A stretch of DNA of 64,000 nucleotides from Synechococcus sp. CS-1325 (GTDB lineage: Bacteria; Cyanobacteriota; Cyanobacteriia; PCC-6307; Cyanobiaceae), in contig JAHLYW010000046.1 of the NCBI GenBank assembly GCA_025128135.1, forward strand, positions 297,605 through 361,604, read 5' to 3'. Below, piece after piece: positions 51,734 to 59,775 of this stretch (positions within the stretch are counted from its first letter, which is position 1; each line of letters begins with the position of its first letter). The position numbers and the translations under genes were made by a program. Below the pieces are notes generated by a model. That model was not told where the DNA came from and did no database searches. It saw only the letters and a list, made by a program, of their open reading frames with translations.

Positions 51734-52855
51734 TCAGGCCATCGCCGTGATCGCGCTGCGGAAGCGGGCGTGGGCCACAGCAAAGAACACCGATCCGATC
51801 AGCAGCAAGGCCAGAAACTGAGGCCAGACCACCATGAACGTGGCTCCACGGAAAAGAATGCCCTGGGCCAGCATCACGAAATGGGTGCTTGGTGCTGCCA
51901 GCATCAGGGTGCGAACCAGTTCCGGCATGCTTTCGCGAGGGGTGACACCGCCTGAAAGCATCTGCAGCGGCAGCAACACCATCATCAGCAACAGGCCGAA
52001 CTGGGCCATCGAACGGGCGAAGGTGCCGAGGAAGATTCCCAGTGAGGTGGCAGCGAAAAGGTAGAGAGCCGCTCCTGCGGCGAACAGCGGCAGGGAGCCG
52101 GCCAATGGCACCGCCAGCCAGCCGCTCACCACGATCCGCAGGGAGAGCAACCCGGCGCTGAGCACCACCAGGCCCATCGACCAGACCTTGCTGGCCATGA
52201 TCTCGAAGGGGGTGACCGGCATCACCAGCAGGTGCTCGATCGTGCCCCGTTCGCGCTCCCGGATCAGGGCCGCTCCGGTGAGCACGATGGCGAGCAGGGT
52301 GATGTTGTCGATCAACTTGTTCACGGCACCGAACCAGGTCTTGGTGAGTTCGGGGTTGAAGCGCATGCGCATCACCAGGTCCACCGCCGCTGGCGGTGTT
52401 GCCTGGCTGTGCTGAACGAAGGTCTGCACCTCGGTGCTGACGATCGATTGGACATAGCCGCTGCCCGTGAGCGCCTGGCTGACCCGGGTGGCATCCACGT
52501 TGAGTTGAATCGCCGGTGAGCGCCTGGCCAGCACGTCGCGCTGGAAGCCGGAGGGGATCACCAGGGCGAAGGTGTCCAGGCCCGCATCCATGCGCTCGTC
52601 CATCAGCGGCTGCTCGATCAGCTGCGGCGGCAGAAAGTAGGGAGCTTCAAAGGCGGCGATGATGCGTTCAGAGAGAGGCGAGCGGTCCTCGTCGACGATC
52701 GCGATCGGCGCCAGATGGAGCGTTTCCGGCAACACCGTGGCCCCCGCATAGACCGACATCGTGAAGACGAAGACGATCATCATCAGCATGATCGGGTCTC
52801 GGGCCAGGCTCCACAGCTCCTTGAGGCCCAGGTGATAGATGTTGGCGCCGCGCAT
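51734..52855 (-). CDS. ABC-2 type exporter permease, YhhJ-like
   Basis: The 373-residue protein has an N-terminal helix, a periplasmic domain (about 45-175) and five or six C-terminal helices with RERERGTIEHLLVMPVTPFEIMAS, the ABC-2 membrane signature. It is the last gene of a three-gene set in the same order as E. coli yhiI-rbbA-yhhJ. The start is the ATG three bases after the stop of the RbbA-like gene. Its substrate is unknown. Confidence 0.92.
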   Translation of the reverse strand: MRGANIYHLGLKELWSLARDPIMLMMIVFVFTMSVYAGATVLPETLHLAPIAIVDEDRSPLSERIIAAFEAPYFLPPQLIEQPLMDERMDAGLDTFALVIPSGFQRDVLARRSPAIQLNVDATRVSQALTGSGYVQSIVSTEVQTFVQHSQATPPAAVDLVMRMRFNPELTKTWFGAVNKLIDNITLLAIVLTGAALIRERERGTIEHLLVMPVTPFEIMASKVWSMGLVVLSAGLLSLRIVVSGWLAVPLAGSLPLFAAGAALYLFAATSLGIFLGTFARSMAQFGLLLMMVLLPLQMLSGGVTPRESMPELVRTLMLAAPSTHFVMLAQGILFRGATFMVVWPQFLALLLIGSVFFAVAHARFRSAITAMA

Positions 52856-52858
52856 GGC

Positions 52859-55600
52859 TCAGGTCTCCTGTTTGTTCAGGAAAAGAACGGACAACCCCAG
52901 CAGCACCGGCACCGTCATCAGCAGGGCGGTGAAAGGTCGGAGCAGATCGCCGAAGCCCAGTTCCTTGGAGAACGTGCCGGTGGAGATGGTGAGTGCATGG
53001 GCGGTGGGGTAGATCGCCCCGATCAGTGCACCGGCCCCCTGGAGGGAGGAGACCGGATCGAGCAGTCCGCAGAAGGAGGTGGCCGGCAGGATCGTCAGCA
53101 CCGCGGTGGTGAACAGGGCGGCGATCTGGGTGCGCACCAGGGTCGAGATCAGCAGCCCAAGACCGGTGGCGCAGGTCACATAGATCAGGGCACCGCTGGC
53201 CTGCGCCGCCACGCTGCCGGTCAGCGGCACGGCGAACAGCGTGACCGCCAAGAGGGTGAGCAGGGTGTAGTTCACCATGGCCAGGGCCACGTAGGGCAGT
53301 TGCTTGCCGAGCAGGAACTCCAACCGGGTCACGGGGGTGGCGTAGAAATTGACGATCGTGCCCAGCTCCTTTTCCCGCACCACCGAGAGCGCCGCCAGGA
53401 TCGCCGGGATCAGCAGCAGCAGGATCGGGATCGTGGCCGGCACCATCGCCACCAGGCTGAGGATGTCGGGGTTGTATCGAAACCGTGTCTCGATGCTGGC
53501 GGCGGCCGGTGCGCTGGACTGGCCCAGCTGACGCCGGGCCCGGTCGGTCTGCCACTGGCCATGGACGCCCTGCAGATAGGAGCGCACCGTTTCAGCCCGC
53601 AGCGGCATCGAACCGTCGATCCAGGCGCCGATCGCCGCCGGGTCGCCGCGCTTCAGATCACGCCCGAAGCCCGGTGGCAACTCGATCGCCACGCTCAGCT
53701 CCCCGGTGCGCATGCGTCGATCAAGGGCGTCGTAGCCATCCAGGGGTGGATGTTCGATGAAGTAGCGCGATCCGGCCAGGTTCAGCGCGTAGTCCCGACT
53801 CGCCGTGCTGTCGTCGCGGTCGAGCACGGCGTAGGGCAGATCCTCCACATCCATGTTGATGCCGAAGGCCATCACCACCATCAGGAAGAGGCTGCCGAGC
53901 ACCGCCGTGGTGATCCTGATCGGGTCGCGGCTCAGTTCCAGGGCTTCGCGCCTGGTGTAGCTGCCCAGCCGCTGCAGGCTGAAGCCCTCCCCCTCCCATG
54001 GCGAACGCTCCGGGCCGGCCGGAGGGGGCGCGGCAGCGGTGATCGCGGCGGCAGAGGGGTTGGCGTCTGTGGCTCCGCTCGCCTCCTCCAGGTAGCCGAT
54101 GAAGGCCTGCTCGAGCGTGGCGGCGCCCCGCCGCACCATCAGGCCGGCGGGGGTGTCACTGACCAGGACCCGGCCGGCATGCATCAGCGAGAGGCGATCG
54201 CAGCGCTGTGCCTCGTTGATGAAGTGGGTCGAGAGGAAGATCGTGACGTGATCGCTGCGCGAGAGATCGATCAGCTTCTGCCAGAAGATGTCCCGGGCGA
54301 TCGGATCGACCCCCGAGGTGGGCTCATCGAGGATCAGCAGCTCGGGCCGGTGCACAAGGGCCACCGCCAGCGACAGCCGCTGGCGCACCCCCAGCGGCAG
54401 GGTCCCCGGCAAGGCGTCAGCGAAATCCCCCAGGCCGAACTGCTGCATCAGGTCGGCGCAACGGGCGGTGATCTCCGCCGCCTGCACCTGGAACAACCGA
54501 GCGTGCAGCACCAGGTTCTGATGAACCGTCAGCTCGCTGTACAGCGAGAACGCCTGCGACATGTATCCCACCCGGCGCCGGGTGCGGAGGTCGTCGGCGT
54601 TGAGCGGCCGCTGGAAGAGGCGCACCTGGCCGGAGCTGGCCGGCAGCAGCCCTGCCAGCACTTTCATCGTGGTCGACTTCCCGCAGCCGTTGGAGCCGAG
54701 GAAGCCGAAGATCTCGCCACGCTCGATCCGCACGTTGACGCGGTCCACGGCAAGGAATGTGCCGAAGCGTTTGCTGAGCTCAATGGCCTCGATCGCCACC
54801 TGGCCATCGCCCGGTGGGCGGGCCGGAATCGTGACCGGGTGGTGTCCCTGGCGCCTCGCCTCCGGCAGCAGGGCGATGAAGGCGGCCTCCGGCGTGGTGG
54901 TGCCGGTGCGCTGCAGCAGCTCCGCTGGGCTGCCACTGCTGAGCACGCGGCCGTTGTCCATCGCCACCAGCCAGTCGAAGCTGGCGGCCTCCTCCATCGA
55001 GGCGGTGGCCACCAGCACGCTCATCGCTGTGTGTTCGCGTCGGATGCCGGCGATCAGGTCCCAGAACTGACGGCGCGAGAGCGGATCGACCCCGGTGGTG
55101 GGTTCATCGAGGATCAGCAGGTCGGGGTTGTGGATCAGGGCGCAGCAGAGGCCGAGCTTTTGCTTCATTCCGCCGGAGAGCTGGCCGGCAGGGCGGCTGC
55201 CGAAGCGGCCCAGCCCGGTGCGCTCCAGCAGGGCGGCGCGGCGGCTGCGACGCTCCGTGCGTCCGAGGCCGAACAGGCGCGCGAAGAAATCCACGTTCTC
55301 GTTGACGGTGAGCGTCGGGGAGAGGTTGTTGCCGAGGCCCTGGGGCATGTAGGCGATGCGGGGGCACACCTGGCGGCGGTGGCGTGGGTTGGCCATGTCA
55401 CCGCCGAGGACGAGCACCTGGCCCTGCTGCACCCGCCGGGTTCCGGCCGCCAGCGCCAGCAGGCTCGACTTCCCCACCCCATCCGGGCCGACCAGGCCGC
55501 TGAGCATGCCGCCGGCCACGTCGAGGCTGACGCCGGCGAGGGCGCAGGTCGCGCCGAACTGCAACCGCACCTCGCACAACTGGATGACCGGTGGCGTCAA
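52859..55600 (-). CDS. RbbA-like fusion of two ABC ATPases and a permease
   Basis: The 913-residue protein contains two ATPase domains followed by an ABC-2 membrane domain. Domain 1 has Walker [10 protein letters not shown] at 38-46, LSGGMKQ at 141-147 and [10 protein letters not shown]. Domain 2 has GSNGCGKST at 302-310, a changed signature LPLGVRQ at 401-407 and [10 protein letters not shown]. The H-loop histidine is replaced by Ala200 in domain 1 but kept in domain 2, so one composite ATP site looks degenerate. The membrane part starts at about 570. The TTG start overlaps the HlyD stop by four bases. It likely forms an exporter with its neighbours. Confidence 0.92.
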   Translation of the reverse strand: MTPPVIQLCEVRLQFGATCALAGVSLDVAGGMLSGLVGPDGVGKSSLLALAAGTRRVQQGQVLVLGGDMANPRHRRQVCPRIAYMPQGLGNNLSPTLTVNENVDFFARLFGLGRTERRSRRAALLERTGLGRFGSRPAGQLSGGMKQKLGLCCALIHNPDLLILDEPTTGVDPLSRRQFWDLIAGIRREHTAMSVLVATASMEEAASFDWLVAMDNGRVLSSGSPAELLQRTGTTTPEAAFIALLPEARRQGHHPVTIPARPPGDGQVAIEAIELSKRFGTFLAVDRVNVRIERGEIFGFLGSNGCGKSTTMKVLAGLLPASSGQVRLFQRPLNADDLRTRRRVGYMSQAFSLYSELTVHQNLVLHARLFQVQAAEITARCADLMQQFGLGDFADALPGTLPLGVRQRLSLAVALVHRPELLILDEPTSGVDPIARDIFWQKLIDLSRSDHVTIFLSTHFINEAQRCDRLSLMHAGRVLVSDTPAGLMVRRGAATLEQAFIGYLEEASGATDANPSAAAITAAAPPPAGPERSPWEGEGFSLQRLGSYTRREALELSRDPIRITTAVLGSLFLMVVMAFGINMDVEDLPYAVLDRDDSTASRDYALNLAGSRYFIEHPPLDGYDALDRRMRTGELSVAIELPPGFGRDLKRGDPAAIGAWIDGSMPLRAETVRSYLQGVHGQWQTDRARRQLGQSSAPAAASIETRFRYNPDILSLVAMVPATIPILLLLIPAILAALSVVREKELGTIVNFYATPVTRLEFLLGKQLPYVALAMVNYTLLTLLAVTLFAVPLTGSVAAQASGALIYVTCATGLGLLISTLVRTQIAALFTTAVLTILPATSFCGLLDPVSSLQGAGALIGAIYPTAHALTISTGTFSKELGFGDLLRPFTALLMTVPVLLGLSVLFLNKQET

Positions 55601-56667
55601 CCCGGCACCTTCACCGTCAAATTCGCGGGCCAGGGGACCCTGGGATCAAGCCGCACATAGGCCATGCCGGGCAGCCCGGTCTTGACGCTGCGGATGTGGC
55701 GTTTGAGCAGGGCGGAATCGATCCGGGCCTTGATCCGGAACATCAGCTTCTGGCGTTCGATCGCCGTTTCCACTGTCTTGGGGGTGAACTGGGCCACGTC
55801 GGCAACGAAGCTGACCTGCGCCGGGATCACCAACTGCGGAGCGGCATCCAGCACCAGATGGACCTCGGAGCCGAGCCGCACCCGCCCGGCCTGGTCCGTG
55901 GGCAGGAAGAAGGTCATCGAAACGTCGGAGAGGTCGACCATGTTCAGCACCTTCCCCCCCGCGCTCAGGACTTCGCCGGGCTGGGCGACGCGGTACTGGA
56001 CCCGCCCATCGCGGGGAGCCTTCAGCTGGCTGTCGGTGATGTCGGCCCGGATCGCTTCGATCCGGGCCTGGGCGGCCGTCACCGACGACTCCGCTTCGAT
56101 CACCAGGGAGCCTGCCGTGCTGATCGCGGCGCGGCTGGCCGCCACGGTCGCCTGGGCTGCGGCGACCACCGCATCGGCGCCGTAGAAGCTGGCGCGTGCA
56201 TCGTCGAGGTCCTGGGCCGAGACGGCACCGCTGACGAACAGTTGCTCCTGGCGGCGCCGGTGGCGGCGGGTGTCTTCGCGCTCGGCGCTGCGCTGCACAA
56301 CGACGGCTTCGGCGGCGGTGCGTTCACTGCGCCGCTGCAACACGGTGCTCTCGGCCGTTTCGACGGCCCTGGTGGCCTTGCGCAGATCCGCCTGCGCTCC
56401 CCTCAGCTGTGCCGTCAGCACGTCGGTATCCATCCTGGCCAGGACCTGGCCGCGCACGACGAAGTCCCCCTCGTCCTTGAGCACCTGATCAATCCGGCCT
56501 GCCGCTTTGGTGGCCACGTCGATTTCCACCGCCTCGATCCTTCCGTTGCCACGCGCGAAGCTGTCAGGAAGCTGCGTCGGCCTGGAGGCCTGCCAGACGG
56601 CGAAGCCAGCGCCTCCCCCGGCCACGAGCAGGCCGCCCAGCACCAGCAGCCAGCGGCCTCGGATCAT
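55597..56667 (-). CDS. HlyD-family membrane fusion protein, YhiI-like
   Basis: The 356-residue adaptor has one N-terminal membrane helix ([20 protein letters not shown]), a lipoyl-like half ([19 protein letters not shown]), a long coiled-coil hairpin and a beta-barrel ([20 protein letters not shown]). It heads the three-gene exporter set. I chose the ATG at 56665-56667; the upstream frame is not conserved. It follows a lipoprotein gene by 174 bases. Confidence 0.92.
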   Translation of the reverse strand: MIRGRWLLVLGGLLVAGGGAGFAVWQASRPTQLPDSFARGNGRIEAVEIDVATKAAGRIDQVLKDEGDFVVRGQVLARMDTDVLTAQLRGAQADLRKATRAVETAESTVLQRRSERTAAEAVVVQRSAEREDTRRHRRRQEQLFVSGAVSAQDLDDARASFYGADAVVAAAQATVAASRAAISTAGSLVIEAESSVTAAQARIEAIRADITDSQLKAPRDGRVQYRVAQPGEVLSAGGKVLNMVDLSDVSMTFFLPTDQAGRVRLGSEVHLVLDAAPQLVIPAQVSFVADVAQFTPKTVETAIERQKLMFRIKARIDSALLKRHIRSVKTGLPGMAYVRLDPRVPWPANLTVKVPG

Positions 56668-56841
56668 CGTGGGGTGCTCGGAACGATCGGACGACCAGGC
56701 GGAGGAAGAACTCTTCTGTCGTCTTAGCCAGAAGGCTGACTCCTGACCGGGCGGCTGCGATTCCGTCAGCAAGTCGACATGGAGCTGGCGCCAGCGGCCG
56801 CTGAAGCGGCATCACCGTGAAAACACTCGTGAGCCGGGCGC
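56668..56841 (-). other. 174-base spacer between lipoprotein and HlyD genes
   Basis: A GCCGCT/AGCGGC hairpin with a two-base loop lies near 56803-56816, but no T-run follows, so it is a poor terminator candidate. The rest probably holds the promoter of the exporter set; no clear -35/-10 pair was found. Confidence 0.35.
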
Positions 56842-57291
56842 CTATCCCTTGAGCGGCAGTGGATCGGTCACCCAGCCGGGGCTGCCGTTCTGGTCCCTGG
56901 GCCGGGCCAGGCGCCAGCTCTGGCCCTTTTCACCCCGTTGGAGAAACAACTCGAAGCCGCTGTCGACCCGGTAGGGGTCCTCCGCCAGCCGCCAGTCGAA
57001 CTGGCCGGTGAGGTGCAGCCCCCTGGCTTCCCCGATCGTGATGGCCTCCTGCCGCGCCACCCGCACCCGGCTCACCTGGGGCGGTCCCGGCGGCGGCAGG
57101 TCGAGTGCCTGGGCGATCGATTGCTGGGTCAGGGCGATCTGCAACTCCAGGGCATCCAGCAACACCTGCCGGGGCGGCTGGCCGACGCCCTGGCAGCCCG
57201 TCAGGCTCAGCAGCAGGGCCAGCAGCAGCACCAGCAGCGCCGGCAGCGGCCGCAACCGACGACTGGCGTCAACGGGCAGAGCGGGCAGCAT
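56842..57291 (-). CDS. Hypothetical lipoprotein, 149 residues
   Basis: A hydrophobic segment at about 15-29 precedes the lipobox LTGC with Cys32, predicting signal peptidase II processing by LspA and membrane anchoring. The mature part has helical and beta segments (RVRVARQEAITIGE, GLHLTGQFDWRL) and resembles cyanobacterial lipoproteins of unknown function. It is divergent from ruvA with only 22 bases between the starts. Confidence 0.75.
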   Translation of the reverse strand: MLPALPVDASRRLRPLPALLVLLLALLLSLTGCQGVGQPPRQVLLDALELQIALTQQSIAQALDLPPPGPPQVSRVRVARQEAITIGEARGLHLTGQFDWRLAEDPYRVDSGFELFLQRGEKGQSWRLARPRDQNGSPGWVTDPLPLKG

Positions 57292-57313
57292 GGGAGATCT
57301 TCAACGTGTCCCC

Positions 57314-57958
57314 ATGATCGGCTGGCTGCAGGGCACCGTGGCGGAGCAGTGGCAGCAGGGCAATCGCTGCGGTCTGCTGCTCGCCTGCCAGGGGGTGGGC
57401 TACGAAGTGCAGCTCACCCGGCGCCACTGGGATGGCCTGCCGCCGGCCGGCAGCAGCCTGGTGCTCTACATCCACCAGGCCATCCGCGAGGACAGCTGGA
57501 CCCTGTTCGGCTTCGGGGCCCGCCATGAACGTGACCTGTTCCGTCTGCTGGTGGCGGTCAGCGGCGTCGGCCCCCAGATGGCCCTGGCGCTGCTCGGGGC
57601 GATGCCGACCGAGGAGTTGGTCAGGGCGATCGTGCAGGCCGATCTGCGGCTGCTGGCCAAGGCGCCCGGGGTGGGCAGGCGCACCGCCGAGCGGCTGTCC
57701 GTGGAACTGCGCAGCAAGCTGGCAGAGGCGGTGGATTTCGATGAGACGGATCCCGGTGAGCTGGCCGTCGATGCCGCCAGCCAGCCGGCGTCAACCACCC
57801 GCGACGATGTTCAGATCACCCTGACGGCGCTTGGTTACGAGCCCCTTGAGATCAACCGGGCCCTGCGGGCGGTGGGCCGCCAGGGACTGGCACCGGAGCT
57901 GGGAGCCGATGACTGGTTGCGGGAGAGTTTGCGCTGGCTGTCCCAGCAGGTCGCCTAA
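57314..57958 (+). CDS. ruvA: Holliday junction branch migration protein RuvA
   Basis: RuvA binds four-way DNA junctions and loads the RuvB motor. The 214-residue protein starts MIGWLQGTV, has the OB fold and the helix-hairpin-helix motifs [16 protein letters not shown] and [15 protein letters not shown]. The ATG at 57314 is the family start; the frame upstream lies within antisense of the lipoprotein gene. RpsO follows after 53 bases. Confidence 0.96.
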   Translation: MIGWLQGTVAEQWQQGNRCGLLLACQGVGYEVQLTRRHWDGLPPAGSSLVLYIHQAIREDSWTLFGFGARHERDLFRLLVAVSGVGPQMALALLGAMPTEELVRAIVQADLRLLAKAPGVGRRTAERLSVELRSKLAEAVDFDETDPGELAVDAASQPASTTRDDVQITLTALGYEPLEINRALRAVGRQGLAPELGADDWLRESLRWLSQQVA

Positions 57959-57968
57959 GGGCCGCCGG

Positions 57969-57995
57969 GACGGTAGGTTGTCGGTTTGCACCGTC
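57969..57995 (+). promoter_or_regulatory. Inverted repeat in the rpsO leader
   Basis: GACGGT at 57969-57974 pairs with ACCGTC at 57990-57995 across 15 bases, ending 16 bases before the rpsO ATG. S15 represses its own mRNA through a structured leader in several bacteria, so this may be part of such an element. The evidence is weak. Confidence 0.3.
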
Positions 57996-58011
57996 AGGGC
58001 TCAACGTCGGC

Positions 58012-58281
58012 ATGCCGCTCAATACCACCAAAAAACAGGAGCTGATCAACGGCCATCAGACCCACGGCACCGACACCGGCTCCGTTGAGGTCCAGGTGGC
58101 GATGTTGAGCGAGCGGGTCGTCCAGCTCACCGGCCATCTCCAGCAGAACAAGCACGACTTCTCCTCCCGCCAGGGGCTGCTCAAGATGATCGGCCGTCGC
58201 AAGCGGCTGCTCGGCTACCTCCGCGCCCAGAGCGAAGAGCGCTACAGCCAGCTGATCGCCAAGCTCGGCATCCGGGGCTGA
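58012..58281 (+). CDS. rpsO: 30S ribosomal protein S15
   Basis: S15 is a primary binder of the 16S rRNA central domain. The 89-residue protein has [32 protein letters not shown] and the C-terminal RRKRLLGYL signature, all typical. The length matches exactly. It lies between ruvA and the PAM68 gene. Confidence 0.98.
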   Translation: MPLNTTKKQELINGHQTHGTDTGSVEVQVAMLSERVVQLTGHLQQNKHDFSSRQGLLKMIGRRKRLLGYLRAQSEERYSQLIAKLGIRG

Positions 58282-58290
58282 TCTCTCGCC

Positions 58291-58770
58291 ATGGCAGCGA
58301 AGCGCAAGCCCCTGCCGTTCAAGCCCGACCGAGCTGCGGCCGCCAGGGCTGCCGGTGGGGGCAAGCCGCAGCCCAAGGCCAAACCGGCAACGTCCAAACC
58401 GGCAACGTCCAAACCGCCAACGTCCAAAGCCGCCAGGACCTCAGGCTCCCAGGTGATCCCATCGGCGGTGGCCAACCGCATGGCCCGCCGCATCGCGATC
58501 GCCACCGGGGTGCCCTCGTTCCTCGGTATGGCCGTTTTCGTGGCCAGCTACCTGCTGGTGAGCCGTGACATCCTCGCCATCCCCACCGTGGCCACTCTGG
58601 CCGCTTCCGGTGGCTGTTTTCTGCTTGGCCTGCTCGGGCTGAGCTACGGGGTGCTGTCGGCCAGCTGGGAGGAAGCGGCCGGCAGTTGGTTCGGTGCTGA
58701 GCAGATCGGGCTGAACCTGCGGCGGGTGGGTGCTTCGCTCAAGGCGATGCGGCAGGGGGGCAAGGCCTGA
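58291..58770 (+). CDS. PAM68-family photosystem II assembly protein
   Basis: PAM68 helps insert chlorophyll into CP47 and assemble photosystem II. The 159-residue protein has a basic N-terminus that includes a KPATS repeat, then RMARRIAIATGVPSFLGM. Two membrane helices follow (about 75-95 and 101-121) and the LSASWEEAAGSWFGAEQ segment of DUF3464 is present. It follows rpsO by nine bases, a linkage seen in other cyanobacteria. Confidence 0.92.
   Translation: MAAKRKPLPFKPDRAAAARAAGGGKPQPKAKPATSKPATSKPPTSKAARTSGSQVIPSAVANRMARRIAIATGVPSFLGMAVFVASYLLVSRDILAIPTVATLAASGGCFLLGLLGLSYGVLSASWEEAAGSWFGAEQIGLNLRRVGASLKAMRQGGKA
58381..58425 (+). repeat. Three 15-bp tandem repeats inside the PAM68 gene
   Basis: AAACCGGCAACGTCC is repeated at 58381-58395, 58396-58410 and, with one mismatch, 58411-58425. 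It encodes KPATS, KPATS, KPPTS in the basic N-terminal tail. Confidence 0.9.
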
Positions 58771-58925
58771 GGCCCAGCCCAGGCCGTTGGGGCCGACTGA
58801 CGGAAGACGGACGGATGTCCGATGGCCGGGCTGGCTGCGACTGCAAGCGGGTTTCTGTCGACTTTGTGTGGCGGGCTTCGGCATGGCTGGCTAGTGGTGG
58901 GGTGTTCTTGCAGAGCCACCCAGCC

Positions 58926-59276
58926 ATGACTACGACCAAGGGAAACCCGATGGGCTTGATTCTTGCGGTGATCGTCCTGATCGGCTCGTTGGTTTTTCAG
59001 GCCCCGGCCATTGCCATGACCAGCCACCCAGCCAACGCACCGTTTGCTGCCAACATCAAGTCCAAAGATCTCTCCGCCTCCGCCAAGCAAGTGGAAGGCC
59101 GGCTCCAGGCCGCCCACGGAGAACTTATGGGTGATCCCGGCGAAACGATCAAAGGACAGGCCAAGCAGGTGCAGGCTGCAGCGATGCAGGCTGGGTCCGA
59201 TCTCAAGCAAGGTGTGAAGTCTGCGGCTGACTCATTGGCGGATTCGGCAGCAAAGGCAGCCGACAAGATCAAATGA
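58926..59276 (+). CDS. Secreted CsbD-like protein, 116 residues
   Basis: The product has a signal sequence at about 10-30 ending APAIA, then a helical region with KQVEGRLQAAHGELMGDPGETIKGQA-like spacing (about 54-79) that resembles the CsbD stress-protein repeat. A second Ala/Asp/Lys-rich helix follows. CsbD proteins are usually cytoplasmic, so export is unusual. The ATG at 58926 is chosen; one at 58950 is also possible. The role is unknown. Confidence 0.72.
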   Translation: MTTTKGNPMGLILAVIVLIGSLVFQAPAIAMTSHPANAPFAANIKSKDLSASAKQVEGRLQAAHGELMGDPGETIKGQAKQVQAAAMQAGSDLKQGVKSAADSLADSAAKAADKIK

Positions 59277-59294
59277 TCCCCGCCTGAACAGCTG

Positions 59295-59320
59295 GCCTCT
59301 GGCGAGGCAAGCCCTTTTGG
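59295..59320 (+). terminator. Possible terminator after the CsbD-like gene
   Basis: GCCTC (59295-59299) pairs with GAGGC (59304-59308) around a TGGC loop, followed by AAGCCCTTTTGG. The stem is short and the T-run is four bases, so the call is weak. It sits 18 bases after the stop. Confidence 0.35.
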
Positions 59321-59451
59321 CCAGACGATCCCGGCCACAGTGCATCCAGGCTTGTGCAGCTTCCCCTCGCCCTGCGGGGCGGCTGCTGAGCGCTGATAAG
59401 CCTGCGGTTGATCTTCAGCGCTCGCGTCGTTTTTCGTTATCAGGTATTGCC

Positions 59452-59733
59452 TTGCTGCATGCGATCAGGTCTGTTGCTGGGATAGCCGGTTGTGGTTTGA
59501 TCTCGGCTTCTCCGATGGCCACCCAGGCCAGAACCCTCGATCAGAGCAACATCGTGATGCGTTTCTGTCAGCTTGCCGTCAATACGGAAGTGGAGCGTTC
59601 CGGCCTGGCTGTGCCGGCAGGGTTGACCCAGTTCACCTGTCAATGCTTTCTCAGGCATCTCGACCTTGGTCGCTCCCTGAATGCGGCTCAGGTGAATTGC
59701 AAGCAGGAGGCAATCCGCAGGTACAGGCTCTGA
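59452..59733 (+). CDS. Small secreted cysteine-containing protein, 93 residues
   Basis: From the TTG at 59452, seven bases after an AGG, the product has a signal-like N-terminus ending SPMATQA. A mature domain with several cysteines follows (MRFCQLAV, LTQFTCQCFLRHL, AAQVNCKQEA). The cysteine pattern suggests disulfides in the periplasm or outside. The frame stays open upstream to about 59317 and the start is not certain. I do not recognise the family. Confidence 0.55.
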   Translation: MLHAIRSVAGIAGCGLISASPMATQARTLDQSNIVMRFCQLAVNTEVERSGLAVPAGLTQFTCQCFLRHLDLGRSLNAAQVNCKQEAIRRYRL

Positions 59734-59775
59734 TCACATCGTTGAGTGCTTGCCATGATTCCGTGATATCACCCC

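Noticed and set aside
52715-55660. Plus-strand 981-codon frame opposite the ABC fusion gene
   Set aside because: Composition is His/Gln/Arg/Gly-rich and without motifs; the opposite strand holds canonical ABC domains.
56803-56816. GCCGCT/AGCGGC hairpin as a terminator
   Set aside because: The two-base loop is too tight and no T-run follows in the transcript direction.
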